Origin: Paracoccaceae bacterium
GTDB taxonomy: Bacteria > Pseudomonadota > Alphaproteobacteria > Rhodobacterales > Rhodobacteraceae
NCBI GenBank assembly: GCA_024742695.1
Contig: JANSXY010000015.1
Span: forward strand, 1-64,000
Reading direction: 5' to 3'
DNA: 64,000 bases
Shown: positions 38,992 through 48,666 of the stretch, piece by piece
Layout: each line of letters starts with the position of its first letter
Position numbering within the stretch: position 1 is the stretch's first letter
The notes under the pieces: model-generated
Database searches by the model: none
What the model was told of the DNA's origin: nothing
Seen by the model: only the letters and a program-made list of their open reading frames with translations
Made by a program: the position numbers and the translations under genes

Positions 38992-39996
38992 TCAGTGCAG
39001 CAGCCGGCCCATCGCCCCGGCGACATCGGCCATGCGGCACGAAAAGCCCCATTCGTTGTCGTACCAGGCCAGCACCCGCACCGTCCTGCCGCCCACCACC
39101 TTGGTCTGGTCGGGGGCGAAGATCGAGGAGTGCGGGGTGTGGTTGAAGTCGATCGAGACCTTGGGTTCCGGATCGTAGGCCAGCACCATGCCCATGTAGC
39201 CCTGCGCCGCCTCGCGCACGATCTCGTTGACATCGGCCACGGTGACGGACTTGCCGGCCTCGAAGGTCAGGTCCACCGCCGAGACGTTCGGCGTGGGCAC
39301 CCGGATCGCGGTGCCGTCGAGCCGGCCGGCCAGTTCCGGCAGCACCTCGCCGATCGCCTTGGCCGCGCCCGTCGAGGTCGGGATCATCGCCATCGCGGCG
39401 GAACGGGCGCGGTAGAGATCCTTGTGGCGGCGGTCGAGCGTGGGCTGGTCGCCGGTGTAGGAATGGATCGTGGTCATCACGCCGCGCTCGATCCCGATCG
39501 CGTCGTTCAGCACTTTCGCGAGCGGCGCGAGGCAGTTGGTGGTGCACGATCCGTTCGACACCACGAGATGATCAAGCGCCAGTTCGCGATGGTTGACGCC
39601 ATAGACCACGGTCTTGTCGGCGTTCTTCGCGGGGGCGGAGACCAGCACGCGTTTCGCGCCGCGGTCGAGATGCACGGCGGCCTTGGCGCGGTCGTTGAAC
39701 TTGCCGGTGCATTCCAGCACCACGTCGCACCCGTCCCAGTCCAGTTCGGTCGGCTCGTAGGTCGACATCACCTCGATCGGGCCGCGGCCCAGATCGAGCG
39801 TCCCGCCCGAAACCCGGACCTCGCCGGGGAACCTTCCGTGCACGCTGTCGTATTTCAGCAGATGCGCGTTGGTCTCGATCGGGCCGGTGGCGTTGATCTT
39901 CACCACCTGGACGTCATTGCGCGCCGCCTCGGCGATATGGGCGAGCGTGCAGCGGCCGATCCGGCCAAAGCCGTTGATTCCGATGGTGACGGTCAT
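38992..39996 (-). CDS. gap: Glyceraldehyde-3-phosphate dehydrogenase, paralogue with altered cofactor site
   Basis: The 334 residues start at ATG 39996, six bases after AGGAG; an ATG two codons earlier abuts the ribosome site. GAPDH signatures are complete: [14 protein letters not shown], catalytic Cys in [23 protein letters not shown] and WYDNEWGFS. The cofactor loop reads VVKINATGP where the neighbouring paralogue has VVAINDLGP, so the aspartate that normally selects NAD is alanine. This suggests NADP or dual use, but the direction of metabolism is not shown by sequence. It lies between tkt and the other gap gene. Confidence 0.95.
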   Translation of the reverse strand: MTVTIGINGFGRIGRCTLAHIAEAARNDVQVVKINATGPIETNAHLLKYDSVHGRFPGEVRVSGGTLDLGRGPIEVMSTYEPTELDWDGCDVVLECTGKFNDRAKAAVHLDRGAKRVLVSAPAKNADKTVVYGVNHRELALDHLVVSNGSCTTNCLAPLAKVLNDAIGIERGVMTTIHSYTGDQPTLDRRHKDLYRARSAAMAMIPTSTGAAKAIGEVLPELAGRLDGTAIRVPTPNVSAVDLTFEAGKSVTVADVNEIVREAAQGYMGMVLAYDPEPKVSIDFNHTPHSSIFAPDQTKVVGGRTVRVLAWYDNEWGFSCRMADVAGAMGRLLH

Positions 39997-40084
39997 GGGC
40001 ATCTCCTGAAAGCGCGCGTCGTGCCCATTCGGGATACACCGCGCCGCCCGTGTTCAGAAGCCTGAAAGCGGCGATTTTCCAGCA

Positions 40085-40140
40085 TGTTAGCGCAAAACCC
40101 GCAGGCTGGTATGCATCGGCATGCCGTGGTGGCGCTAACG
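40085..40140. promoter_or_regulatory. Two degenerate TGTTAGCGCTAACA-like sites upstream of the second gap
   Basis: TGTTAGCGCAAAAC (40085-40098) and TGGTGGCGCTAACG (40127-40140) each match the palindrome TGTTAGCGCTAACA at 11 of 14 positions. Their centres are 42 bases apart, four helical turns. They lie 89-144 bases upstream of the gap start at 39996. They resemble the perfect site ahead of the other gap gene. Confidence 0.45.
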
Positions 40141-40221
40141 GTGCCGGCGGGGACTGCCGAAAGGAAAGTTAACGGGCGGCCCGCGCGGGGGCCGCCCATC
40201 GGCGCAGCGAATCGATCCCGG

Positions 40222-42240
40222 TCAGAGCAGGGCGCGAACCCGGTCGGCCACGGCCCCTGCCGTGATCCCGAAACCTTCGTAGAGCTTCGGCGCGGGGGCC
40301 GAGGCGCCGAACCCTTCCATCCCGACGAAGGCGGCCTTCGTCTCGCGCCCGCGTTCGCCGGTGAGCCAGCGGTCCCAGGGCTGGCGCACCGCGGCCTCGA
40401 CGGCGACGCGGACCGGGCCGGCGGGCAGCACCTTCTTGCGCCATGCCTCGTCCTGCGCGGCAAAGAGTTCCATGCAGGGCATGGAAACGACGCGGGTGCC
40501 GATCCCCTCGGCCTCCAGCGCGTCGCGGGCGGCGAGCGCGATTTCCACCTCCGAGCCGGTGGCCATCAGGATCGCCCGGCGCTTGCCTGTCGCCTCGCGC
40601 AGGATGTAGCCGCCCCGTGCCGACAGGTTCTGCGCGGTGTGCCTGTCGCGCACGCAGGGCAGGTTCTGCCGTGACAGGGCCAGCACCGAAGGCGTGGCGG
40701 TCTGGGTCAGGGCGATTTCCCATGCCTCGGCGGTTTCCACGAGGTCGGCGGGGCGGAAGGTCAGGGTGTTCGGCGTCGCCCGGCAGATCGCGAGGTGTTC
40801 GACGGGCTGGTGCGTCGGCCCGTCCTCGCCCAGCCCGATCGAGTCATGCGTCATCACGTAGACCGCGGGCACGCCCATCAGCGCCGACAGCCGCATCGCG
40901 CCGCGGGCGTAGTCGGTGAAGCACAGGAAGGTGCCGCCGTAGGGCCGGATGCCGCCGTGCAGCGCCATGCCGTTCATCGCGGCGGCCATGCCGTGTTCGC
41001 GGATGCCGAAATGGATGTAGCGGCCCTTGCGGTTCGAGGGATCGAAGATGCCCAGATCGGCGGTCTTGGTGTTGTTCGACCCGGTCAGGTCGGCCGAGCC
41101 GCCGATCGTTTCCGGCATGATCGGGTTGACGACCTCCAGCACCAGTTCGCTGGCCTTGCGGGTGGCGACCTTGTGCTTCGCCTCGCTGGCCTGCTTCTTC
41201 AGGGCCCGGATCGTCGAGGCCAGCCGCCGCGGCGCCTCGCCGGCGATCCGCCGGTCGAATTCGGCGCGCCGCGCGCCGGTCAGCGCGGCCAGCCGCGCCT
41301 CCCACTCGGCGCGGGCGGCGGCGCCCTGGCGGCCGATCTCCTCCCAGCGCGCCTTGATCTCGGCGGGAGTATCGAAGGGGCCGTGGCTCCAGCCGTAGAC
41401 GGCGCGGGTAGCCGCGATCTCGTCGGGGCCCAGCGGCGAGCCATGCGCCCCGGCGGTGTCCTGCTTCTTCGGGCTGCCGAAGCCGATATGGGTCTTGCAA
41501 TCCACCAGTACCGGGCCGTCTGCCGCCTTCGCGGCGGTCAGCGCGCGGTCGATATCCTCGGGATCGTGGCCGTCGCAGGACAGCACCGTCCAGCCCGAGG
41601 CGGCGAAGCGCGCGTGCTGGTCGGTGATGTCGGACAGGCCGATCCGGCCATCGATCGAGATGTCGTTGTTGTCCCACAGAACGATCAGGTTCTGCAGCCT
41701 CTGCATCCCGGCCAGGCCGATCGCCTCCTGGCTGATGCCTTCCATCAGGCAGCCGTCGCCCGCGATGACCCAGGTCCGGTGATCGACCAGCCGCTTGCCG
41801 AACCGCGCGCGCAGGGCCTCTTCCGCGATGGCGAAGCCGACGGCGTTGGCCAGCCCCTGGCCCAGCGGGCCGGTCGTGGTCTCGATCCCCTTGGCATGGC
41901 CGTATTCGGGATGGCCCGCGGTGATCGAGCCCCACTGCCGGAAGGCCTTGATCTGATCGAGCGTCATGTCCTCGTAGCCGGTGAGGTGCAGCAGCGCGTA
42001 GAGAAGCATCGATCCGTGGCCCGCCGACAGGATGAACCGGTCGCGATCGGGCCAGTCGGGCGCCGCGGCATCGAACTTCAGGTGATTGCGGAACAGCACC
42101 GTGGCGACATCGGCCATGCCCATCGGCATCCCCGGATGGCCGGAATTGGCGGCCTGCACGGCGTCCATGGCGAGGGCGCGGATGGCCGTGGCAAGCGCCC
42201 AGTGATCGGGATGGGCGGTGCGAAGCGTGGCGATGTCCAA
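40222..42240 (-). CDS. tkt: Transketolase
   Basis: The thiamine diphosphate enzyme of the pentose phosphate (and Calvin) pathway. It has 672 residues from TTG 42240, chosen because AAGGA lies 8 bases upstream and the family's usual N-terminus ([20 protein letters not shown]) begins there. Motifs: [28 protein letters not shown], the TPP-binding [13 protein letters not shown] to [10 protein letters not shown], and [21 protein letters not shown] in the pyrimidine domain. It is upstream of both gap genes on the same strand with about 225 bases between, which contain putative operators. Confidence 0.96.
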   Translation of the reverse strand: MDIATLRTAHPDHWALATAIRALAMDAVQAANSGHPGMPMGMADVATVLFRNHLKFDAAAPDWPDRDRFILSAGHGSMLLYALLHLTGYEDMTLDQIKAFRQWGSITAGHPEYGHAKGIETTTGPLGQGLANAVGFAIAEEALRARFGKRLVDHRTWVIAGDGCLMEGISQEAIGLAGMQRLQNLIVLWDNNDISIDGRIGLSDITDQHARFAASGWTVLSCDGHDPEDIDRALTAAKAADGPVLVDCKTHIGFGSPKKQDTAGAHGSPLGPDEIAATRAVYGWSHGPFDTPAEIKARWEEIGRQGAAARAEWEARLAALTGARRAEFDRRIAGEAPRRLASTIRALKKQASEAKHKVATRKASELVLEVVNPIMPETIGGSADLTGSNNTKTADLGIFDPSNRKGRYIHFGIREHGMAAAMNGMALHGGIRPYGGTFLCFTDYARGAMRLSALMGVPAVYVMTHDSIGLGEDGPTHQPVEHLAICRATPNTLTFRPADLVETAEAWEIALTQTATPSVLALSRQNLPCVRDRHTAQNLSARGGYILREATGKRRAILMATGSEVEIALAARDALEAEGIGTRVVSMPCMELFAAQDEAWRKKVLPAGPVRVAVEAAVRQPWDRWLTGERGRETKAAFVGMEGFGASAPAPKLYEGFGITAGAVADRVRALL

Positions 42241-42476
42241 GGCGGTGATCCTTCGGCTGGGTCGGGGCGGCGGCGGGCCCCGGTGGGTGGCGTTGCGGCT
42301 TGATAGCAGGCCACGGGCCGAGATCAAGCGCGGCCGGACCTGTCGCGGGCCGGGAAAAACCGGGCGTGTCACGCGAGCCTGTTGGTGTAAGATCGTGCCG
42401 TGTTTATGGAAAAACCGATTCGTGCGGGTGCGGGGCAGGGCCGGGCCCGTCCCCGGGGGAAACAGGGATAGGCCGG

Positions 42477-42968
42477 ATGACAGAAATCGCCGAGCATGAG
42501 GCGCGGCTTGCCGCCGCCTTGGACAGGATCGAGGATGCCGTCAGCCGGGTGGAGACGGGACCGGACGGTGCGGTCGCGCCCGAGGCCGGGGACGTTGCGA
42601 AGCTGCGCGCCGCGCTGGAGACCGAACGCGCGGCCAAGGCGCAACTGATCGAGCGGGTCAGCGCGCTGCGCGACAAGCAGGAAACCGTCGTCGCCGGGCT
42701 GGAGCGCCGGGTCGCGCAGCTGACCGATCAGCTTGACCGCGCGGCCACCGATCTGGCGCGGCAGACCGCCCTTGTGACGCAACTGACCGAGACGAACCGG
42801 ACCCTGCGCGAGGCCGCGATGGCGGGCATCGCCGACGGGGCCGGGATCAACCGCGCGATGGAGGCCGATCTTGAGGCGCTGGACGCGTTGCGCGCGGCGG
42901 AGCGGGCCGAGATCGAGACCTTGCTGGGCGAGGTGCGGCGACTGATCGGGGAGGGGGCGGATGCCTGA
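42477..42968 (+). CDS. Coiled-coil protein encoded with zapA, likely ZauP homologue
   Basis: A 163-residue, highly charged protein (Glu/Ala/Arg/Leu-rich) with long predicted coiled coil through residues about 40-110 ([26 protein letters not shown] region) and again near 130-160. No enzymatic motif or membrane segment. Its stop overlaps zapA by eight bases. In Caulobacter the coiled-coil protein ZauP is encoded with zapA and forms a pair with it that focuses the Z-ring; the position, size and composition here fit that, but homology was not tested. Confidence 0.7.
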   Translation: MTEIAEHEARLAAALDRIEDAVSRVETGPDGAVAPEAGDVAKLRAALETERAAKAQLIERVSALRDKQETVVAGLERRVAQLTDQLDRAATDLARQTALVTQLTETNRTLREAAMAGIADGAGINRAMEADLEALDALRAAERAEIETLLGEVRRLIGEGADA

Positions 42969-43329
42969 CGTGAAGATCACCATCGGCGGGCGCCAGTTCG
43001 ACGTCGCCTGCCAGGAGGGAGAAGAGCATTTCCTGCATGCCGCCGCGGCGTTGCTCGATGCCGAGGCGCAGACGCTGGTGTCCCAGATCGGGCGGCTGCC
43101 GGAGGCGCGGATGCTGCTGATGTCGGCGCTGATGCTGGCCGACAAGACCGCCGCGCTGGAGGATCAGCTGCGCGCAGCGGAGGGCCGGGTCAAGGCGCTG
43201 GAGGCCGACCGGCCGGCCGAGGCCGCCGCGGCGCCGGCCGCCCGGCCGCAGGCCGCGCCGGGCCGGATCGTGGAACTCGCCGCGCGGGCCGAGGTGCTGG
43301 CCGCGCGGCTCGAGGCTGCGGCGGGCTGA
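42961..43329 (+). CDS. zapA: Cell division protein ZapA
   Basis: A 122-residue ZapA: the N-terminal domain (about 1-55) has VKITIGGRQFDVACQEGEEHFLHAAAALLD and the C-terminal half is a coiled coil. ZapA binds and bundles FtsZ at the division site. Here it has a longer Ala/Pro-rich hinge (about 85-100) than E. coli ZapA. GGGAGGGGG lies upstream inside the preceding gene. It ends seven bases before the convergent grxD stop. Confidence 0.93.
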   Translation: MPDVKITIGGRQFDVACQEGEEHFLHAAAALLDAEAQTLVSQIGRLPEARMLLMSALMLADKTAALEDQLRAAEGRVKALEADRPAEAAAAPAARPQAAPGRIVELAARAEVLAARLEAAAG

Positions 43330-43336
43330 TCGCGGA

Positions 43337-43699
43337 TCAGGCGTTCGCGGCGCGGATCTGTTCGGCGGCATCCTTGTTGTAGGCCACGCCCTTGGCGTCG
43401 AACAGCTGGTCGAGTTCGCCCGACAGCGTCATCTCGGTGATGATGTCGCAGCCGCCGACGAATTCGCCCTTCACGTAAAGCTGCGGGATCGTCGGCCAGT
43501 CGGAATAGTCCTTGATGCCCTGGCGCACCGCCTCGTCGGCCAGCACGTTCACGTCGACGAAGTCGACGCCCATGAAGTTCAGCACCCCGGCCACGCGCGA
43601 GGAAAAACCGCATTGCGGCATCATCTTGGTGCCCTTCATGTAAAGCACGACGTCGTTCGAGGTCACCGTGTCTTCGATCAGCGCTTTCGTGTCGGTCAT
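43337..43699 (-). CDS. grxD: Monothiol glutaredoxin (Grx4/GrxD type)
   Basis: A 120-residue CGFS glutaredoxin that carries [2Fe-2S] clusters with glutathione. Active-site Cys30 lies in KMMPQCGFSSRV; the GSH-binding WPTIPQLYVKGEFVGGCDI is present. AAGGA precedes ATG 43699. The neighbouring upstream gene on the same strand is bolA, its well known physical partner; the two are about 135 bases apart. Confidence 0.96.
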   Translation of the reverse strand: MTDTKALIEDTVTSNDVVLYMKGTKMMPQCGFSSRVAGVLNFMGVDFVDVNVLADEAVRQGIKDYSDWPTIPQLYVKGEFVGGCDIITEMTLSGELDQLFDAKGVAYNKDAAEQIRAANA

Positions 43700-43834
43700 C
43701 CTTGCGTTCCTTTCCAAGCCCGTCAGATGCGTGTCGTTTCGTGAAATGCCGGGGCGGGCTGGCCGGGTCGCGCCCCGATCGTCCGATCCAGACCGGGACG
43801 CCGCGCCAAGCGGCGGCGCAACCGCCCGGTCGGT

Positions 43835-44071
43835 TCAGTCCGGCGCCTTTGTCGTCAGGGCCAGCGCGTGCAACTCGCCCGCGGGTCCGTCCATCTTGCC
43901 CTTAAGCGCCGCATAGACCGCGCGCTGCTGCTGTACGCGGTTGAGGCCGCGGAAGCTTTCGTCCTCGACCATGGCGGCGAAATGCTGGCCGTCGTCGCCC
44001 TGAACCACGATTTTCGCATCCGGGAAGCTTTCGCGGATCAGGTGTTCGATCTCTCCGGCGGTGATGGGCAT
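43835..44071 (-). CDS. bolA: BolA family protein
   Basis: A 78-residue BolA/IbaG-type protein from ATG 44071 (GGAG upstream). The class II KH-like fold is recognisable: EIEHLIRESFPDAKIVVQGDDGQHFAAMVEDESFRGLNRVQQQRAVYAAL in sequence, with the conserved C-terminal His in ELHALALTT (ligand candidate for the shared cluster with CGFS glutaredoxins). It lies between purL and grxD on the minus strand. The small size means it is easily missed inside longer open frames that run through it. Confidence 0.93.
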   Translation of the reverse strand: MPITAGEIEHLIRESFPDAKIVVQGDDGQHFAAMVEDESFRGLNRVQQQRAVYAALKGKMDGPAGELHALALTTKAPD

Positions 44072-44136
44072 CGGCGTCTCCGGTCCTGTTCCCGACAACA
44101 GGTAGAACCGAAGCGCCCGGCCCGCAAGAGGCCGGC

Positions 44137-46296
44137 TCAGGCCACCGCGGCGGCGAAGGCGGCGCGGTAGACCGAGGAAAGCTCGTCCAGCGCCGCCTCG
44201 CTCTCGCCCAGCCGCACCCGGTCGCCGCCGAAGCGGCCGACGGCGGCCACCGGCACCCCGGCCGCGGCCCCCGCGGCGATCAGCGCCGCCGCCCCGGCCG
44301 CGTCGCAGGCGACGAGGTAGCGGGCCTGGTCCTCGCCAAAGAGGTGCCCGAGATCGCCGCTGTCGAGCGCCACGCCGATCCCCGCGGCCTCGGCCATCTC
44401 GAAGGCCGCCAGCGCAAGCCCGCCGTCCGACAGGTCGGTCGCGGCGCGAAGATGCGCGCGGTTGTCCAGAAGGAACGTGCCGTTGCGGCGTTCGGCGGCC
44501 AGGTCCACCGGCGGCGCGTCGCCGGCCTCGATCCCGAACGCTTCGGCCAAGAGCGCGGACTGGCCCAGGTGCCCCGCCGAGGCGCCGATCACCAGCGCCG
44601 TGTCGGCCTCGGCGGGCAGGCCGCCGATCAGATCGTCGAGGCTGTCGAGCAGGCCGACCGCGCCGATGGTCGGGGTCGGCAGGATCGCCTGGCCATCGGT
44701 TTCGTTGTAAAGGCTGACGTTGCCGGAAACGATCGGCATGTCGAGGGCGCGGCAGGCCTCGCCGATGCCTTTGATCGCACCGACGAACTGGCCCATGATC
44801 TCGGGCTTCTCGGGATTGCCGAAGTTCAGGTTGTCGGTCGCCGCCAGCGGCCGGGCGCCGACCGCGACGAGGTTGCGCCAGGCCTCGGCCACCGCCTGGC
44901 GGCCGCCCTCCACGGGGTTTGCCTTGACGTAGCGCGGCGTCACGTCCGAGGTGAAGGCCAGCGCCTTGCCGGTGCCGTGCACCCGCACCACGCCGGCGCC
45001 AAGGCCGGGGCTGCGCACCGTGTCGCCCATCACCATCGTGTCGTACTGTTCCCAGACCCAGGCCTTGTGGGCGTAGCTGGGCGCGGAGATCAGCGTCCGA
45101 AGCCCGGCGACCGGGTCGATCTCCACCGGTTCGGTCAGCGGGGCGGGGCGGGGCGGTTCGATCCAGGGCCGATCGTATTCCGGGGCCTGGCTGGACAGTT
45201 GCGACAGCGGCAGGTCGGCCTTCACCTCGTTGCCGTGGACGATCAGGAACCGGTCTTCGGGAATCGTCTCGCCGACGATCGCGAAATCCAGATCCCACTT
45301 GTCGAAGATCGCGCGGGCCGCATCCTCCATCTCGGGCTTGAGCACCATCAGCATCCGCTCCTGGCTTTCCGACAGCATCATTTCGTAGGCCGTCATCGCA
45401 GCCTCGCGCTGCGGCACCGCGTCGAGGGTAAGCCGGATGCCGAGCCTGCCCTTGTCGCCCATCTCGACGGCCGAACAGGTCAGCCCCGCCGCGCCCATGT
45501 CCTGGATCGAGATCACCGCGCCCGAGGCCATGAGTTCGAGGCAGGCCTCCAGAAGCCGCTTCTCGGTGAACGGGTCGCCGACCTGCACGGTGGGGCGCTT
45601 TTCCTCGATCGTGTCGTCGAATTCCGCGCTGGCCATCGTCGCCCCGCCGACGCCGTCGCGCCCGGTCTTGGCGCCGAGATAGACCACCGGCATGCCGACG
45701 CCCGAGGCGGCCGAATAGAAGATCGCGTCGGCCTCGGCGATGCCGGCGGCGAAGGCGTTGACCAGGCAGTTGCCGTTGTAGGCGCGGTGGAACCGGACCT
45801 CGCCGCCCACCGTGGGCACGCCGAAGGCGTTGCCGTAGCCGCCGATCCCCTCGACCACGCCCTTCACCAGATGCGCGGTCTTCGGATGCCCCGGTTCGCC
45901 GAACGACAGCGCGTTCATCGCCGCCACGGGCCGCGCGCCCATCGTGAAGACATCGCGCAGGATGCCGCCCACGCCGGTCGCCGCGCCCTGGTGCGGCTCG
46001 ATGTAGGAGGGATGGTTGTGGCTTTCCATCTTGAAGATCACCGCCAGCCCGTCGCCGATATCGACGACGCCGGCGTTCTCGCCCGGCCCGCAGATCACCT
46101 GCGGCCCCTCGGTGGGCAGGGTGCGCAGCCACTTCTTCGAGGACTTGTAGGAACAATGCTCGTTCCACATCGCCGAGAAGATGCCGAGTTCGGTGAAGCT
46201 GGGTTCCCGGTTCAGGATCTGCAGGATGCGCGCGTATTCCTCGGGCTTGAGGCCGTGCGCGGCGATCAGGTCTTCGGTGATCTCGGGTTCTGCCAT
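44137..46296 (-). CDS. purL: Phosphoribosylformylglycinamidine synthase subunit PurL
   Basis: The 719-residue short-form PurL works with separate PurS and PurQ subunits in purine synthesis (FGAR to FGAM). It shows [42 protein letters not shown], and [11 protein letters not shown], with ATP/FGAR-binding glycine-rich segments. The ATG at 46296 has GGAGGG upstream on the minus strand. bolA and grxD follow on the same strand. Confidence 0.97.
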   Translation of the reverse strand: MAEPEITEDLIAAHGLKPEEYARILQILNREPSFTELGIFSAMWNEHCSYKSSKKWLRTLPTEGPQVICGPGENAGVVDIGDGLAVIFKMESHNHPSYIEPHQGAATGVGGILRDVFTMGARPVAAMNALSFGEPGHPKTAHLVKGVVEGIGGYGNAFGVPTVGGEVRFHRAYNGNCLVNAFAAGIAEADAIFYSAASGVGMPVVYLGAKTGRDGVGGATMASAEFDDTIEEKRPTVQVGDPFTEKRLLEACLELMASGAVISIQDMGAAGLTCSAVEMGDKGRLGIRLTLDAVPQREAAMTAYEMMLSESQERMLMVLKPEMEDAARAIFDKWDLDFAIVGETIPEDRFLIVHGNEVKADLPLSQLSSQAPEYDRPWIEPPRPAPLTEPVEIDPVAGLRTLISAPSYAHKAWVWEQYDTMVMGDTVRSPGLGAGVVRVHGTGKALAFTSDVTPRYVKANPVEGGRQAVAEAWRNLVAVGARPLAATDNLNFGNPEKPEIMGQFVGAIKGIGEACRALDMPIVSGNVSLYNETDGQAILPTPTIGAVGLLDSLDDLIGGLPAEADTALVIGASAGHLGQSALLAEAFGIEAGDAPPVDLAAERRNGTFLLDNRAHLRAATDLSDGGLALAAFEMAEAAGIGVALDSGDLGHLFGEDQARYLVACDAAGAAALIAAGAAAGVPVAAVGRFGGDRVRLGESEAALDELSSVYRAAFAAAVA

Positions 46297-46475
46297 GGTC
46301 CCAGCCCTCCCGGCTCGCGGCGCGTGTCGCGGGTGTCTTAGGCGATCGGCGAGAGCAGGAAAAGCCCGCCGCGCGGCGCGGGCGGCCGGATTGCCCGGCC
46401 ATGTCGAAATCGGCCGGGCGCGGGCGTCCTCGTTGGGAGTGTCGTGTTGACGAGTGCCACCATCTGGAGACCGTG

Positions 46476-46868
46476 ATGCCGGTTCTGACCGTGTTGCCCT
46501 ATGCCGCCGTGCTGGCGGTGACGATGATCGTGCTGTCCTTCCGCATCAGCTTCGCCCGCCGGCGGTCGGGCGTGTCGCTGGGCGTCGGGGACGATACCGT
46601 GTTGCTGGAGCGGGTGCGCGCCTTCGGCAATTTCGCGGAATGGGCGCCGATGGCGCTCTTGCTGATCGTGCTGGCGGAACTGGCCGGGGCCCCGGCGGGC
46701 GCGATCCACCTGGCCGGCGGTCTGCTGGTTCTGGGCCGGGTGCTGCACCCGCTGGGATTGCGCGCCTCGGCGCTGATCACTTTGTCGCGTTTTCTCGGTA
46801 TGGTTTTCACGTATACTTCGATGATCGTGGCGGTTGTCGTGACTGTGCGAGTCGCAATGGGTCTTTGA
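46476..46868 (+). CDS. MAPEG family membrane protein
   Basis: The 130-residue protein from ATG 46476 (GGAG upstream) has four hydrophobic helices and the MAPEG motif [24 protein letters not shown], with [19 protein letters not shown] before it. Bacterial members are glutathione-related or orphan membrane proteins. An upstream in-frame stretch from 46401 is Cys/Arg-rich and not family-like. Function here unknown. Confidence 0.9.
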   Translation: MPVLTVLPYAAVLAVTMIVLSFRISFARRRSGVSLGVGDDTVLLERVRAFGNFAEWAPMALLLIVLAELAGAPAGAIHLAGGLLVLGRVLHPLGLRASALITLSRFLGMVFTYTSMIVAVVVTVRVAMGL

Positions 46869-46915
46869 GGGTCGATCCGGCTCTCTCGGTCTTTGGCGAG
46901 TGAGGGAGTGAGGAA

Positions 46916-47317
46916 GTGCAATACATGGCGTTGATTTATGCCGCACCGGGCAGCGAACCCGCCCCCGGAGAGCCCGGTTGGCCCGAATTCATCGAGGAAT
47001 ACCGGCAGACCACCGAGAAGATGAAGGCAGAGGGCGTGTTCGTCGCGGGCGAACCGCTGATGGGCGCGGAAACCGCCACCAGCGTGCGGCTGCGCGACGG
47101 GGTGACCGAAACGATGGACGGCCCGTTCGCCGAGACCAAGGAGTTTCTGGGCGGGGTCTACGTGCTCGACTGCCCCGATCTCGATACCGCGGTCCACTAC
47201 GCGGCGATGATCCCCTCGGCGCGCAACGGTACCATCGAACTGCGCCCGATCGTGACACGTGACATGGTGCCGGCCCTGGTGGCCGAGGCACGCGCGAAGC
47301 GGGCCGCCGCCGGCTAG
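46916..47317 (+). CDS. YCII/DGPF domain protein
   Basis: The 133-residue protein starts at GTG 46916 (GGGAG upstream); an ATG at 46925 is an alternative. It has the YciI-like ferredoxin fold with the DGPF motif (ETMDGPFAETKEFLGGVYVLDC). Such proteins are commonly encoded next to ECF42-type sigma factors, as here, with two bases between the genes. The enzymatic role is unknown. Confidence 0.92.
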   Translation: MQYMALIYAAPGSEPAPGEPGWPEFIEEYRQTTEKMKAEGVFVAGEPLMGAETATSVRLRDGVTETMDGPFAETKEFLGGVYVLDCPDLDTAVHYAAMIPSARNGTIELRPIVTRDMVPALVAEARAKRAAAG

Positions 47318-47319
47318 CC

Positions 47320-48549
47320 ATGGACGACGCCCGAAAACGCATCGCGGACGTGATGCGGCACGACCAGGGCCGCATCCTGTCCGTTCTCGTGGGAAATCTC
47401 AGGGATTTCGACCTCGCCGAGGAGTCGCTGGCAGAGGCCATCGAATCCGCGCTGGTCGACTGGGCGCGCAACGGCCCGCCGGACCGTCCGCGCGCCTGGC
47501 TGATCCGCGTCGCGCGGCGCAAGGCGATCGACCGGATCCGGCGGCAGGGCCGTTTCGCCGAAAGGCTGCCGGACCTCGAGCTTCTGGCGCAGGCCGACCA
47601 GGAGACGGCCTGCGGCGAGCAGCCGGAGATCCCGGACACGCGGCTGGCGCTGATCTTCGCCTGTTGCCATCCGCTGCTCAGCCAGAAGTCGCAGATCGCG
47701 CTGACCTTGCGAACGGTCTGCGGCCTGTCGACCGAAGAGGTCGCGCGGGCCTTCCTCGACACCGAGGTGGCGATGGGGCAACGCCTGAGCCGGGCAAAGG
47801 CGAAGCTGCGGCAGGCGGATACCGGTTTCGAGGTGCCGGGGCCGGAGGAGTGGTGCGCGCGGCTGAGCGCCGTGCTTGCCGTCATCTGGCAAGTCTACAC
47901 CACGTGCTACAATCATGCCGACCCGGCCGACCGTCGCAGCGCCGACCTGTGCGACGAGGCGATCTATCTGTCGAAGCTGCTGTTCGGGATGCTGCCGGAT
48001 GAAGACGAGGCGCGCGGGCTGCTGGCATTGCTTCTGTTCATCGACAGCCGGCGCGCGGCCCGCGTGACGCCGGACGGTCGGGCGATTCGCCTGCCCGAAC
48101 AGGACCAGGCGCTTTGGGACGGCGACAAGATCGCGGCGGGGTTCGAGCTTGCTGCCGGCCTGCGTTCGCCGCGGGAAAACGGCGCCTTCGCGCTTCAGGC
48201 GCGGATCAACGCCGAGCACCTGCGCCACGGCCCCGGCGGCACGCGATGGCGGACGGTTCTGGCGCTCTACGATCTTCTGTACGAGCGGATGCCGACGCCG
48301 GTGATCGAACTCAACCGGATCGTGGCGATGGCGGAGATCGAGGGGCCTTGCGCGGGACTTGCCGCGCTTGCCGGGCTGGAGGACCGGTTGTCGCGGTACT
48401 TCTCGTTCCATGCGGCCCGGGCCGACCTGCTGGGGCGCTCCGGCGCGATCGACAAGGCGCGCAAGGCCTACGACACCGCGATCGCGCTGGCGTCGTCGCC
48501 GGCCGACGCCCGGCTGCTGCAAGACCTGCGCGACCAACTGGGGCCCTGA
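47320..48549 (+). CDS. ECF42-like RNA polymerase sigma factor with C-terminal TPR-type extension
   Basis: The 409-residue protein has a sigma-70 region 2 (about 5-75; AEESLAEAIESALVDWARNG, RAWLIRVARRKAIDRIRRQ), region 4 (about 105-155; LTLRTVCGLSTEEVARAFL) and a long C-terminal helical extension (about 175-409), the layout of ECF42. These sigma factors have no anti-sigma gene; the extension controls activity and DGPF-protein genes are their usual targets. In the linker, where family members usually read close to YLIFNEGY, this protein has VIWQVYTTCYNH, a notable divergence that includes a cysteine. Confidence 0.9.
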   Translation: MDDARKRIADVMRHDQGRILSVLVGNLRDFDLAEESLAEAIESALVDWARNGPPDRPRAWLIRVARRKAIDRIRRQGRFAERLPDLELLAQADQETACGEQPEIPDTRLALIFACCHPLLSQKSQIALTLRTVCGLSTEEVARAFLDTEVAMGQRLSRAKAKLRQADTGFEVPGPEEWCARLSAVLAVIWQVYTTCYNHADPADRRSADLCDEAIYLSKLLFGMLPDEDEARGLLALLLFIDSRRAARVTPDGRAIRLPEQDQALWDGDKIAAGFELAAGLRSPRENGAFALQARINAEHLRHGPGGTRWRTVLALYDLLYERMPTPVIELNRIVAMAEIEGPCAGLAALAGLEDRLSRYFSFHAARADLLGRSGAIDKARKAYDTAIALASSPADARLLQDLRDQLGP

Positions 48550-48578
48550 CCCCGGGCCCCTGAACGGCCCGCAGAGAC

Positions 48579-48605
48579 AAAAAAAAGGCCGAGACAAGCT
48601 CGGCC
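48579..48605 (-). terminator. Rho-independent terminator (minus strand)
   Basis: A 7-bp stem GGCCGAG/CTCGGCC (48587-48593 with 48599-48605) with loop CTTGT on the minus strand is followed by eight T (complement of the A run 48579-48586). It ends minus-strand transcripts from the small RNA and the LysR gene, 145 bases beyond the LysR stop. Confidence 0.9.
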
Positions 48606-48661
48606 AAGTCCAACAGGGAGGTATGAGGATCGGCGGGTTGCCCCGCCAACGACCCTCACTG
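48579..48661 (-). ncRNA. Probable trans-acting small RNA
   Basis: On the minus strand a heat-shock-type promoter, a structured 5' domain, a free pyrimidine stretch and an intrinsic terminator lie in order within about 115 bases of non-coding DNA. The 5' stem-loop uses TGAGG (48658-48654) with CCTCA (48628-48624) and an inner GGCGGG-GCAA-CCCGCC hairpin with a GNRA tetraloop (48647-48632). A free CCTCCC (48621-48616), complementary to Shine-Dalgarno sequences, follows. The terminator ends in eight T. The expected length is about 80 nt; the 5' end is estimated from the promoter. It could also be processed from the 3' UTR of the LysR gene upstream. Confidence 0.65.
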
Positions 48662-48666
48662 CCGGA

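Noticed and set aside
37790-39996. Recent tandem duplication of gap
   Set aside because: The two proteins differ at many sites, including the cofactor loop, so the duplication is old and not an assembly artefact.
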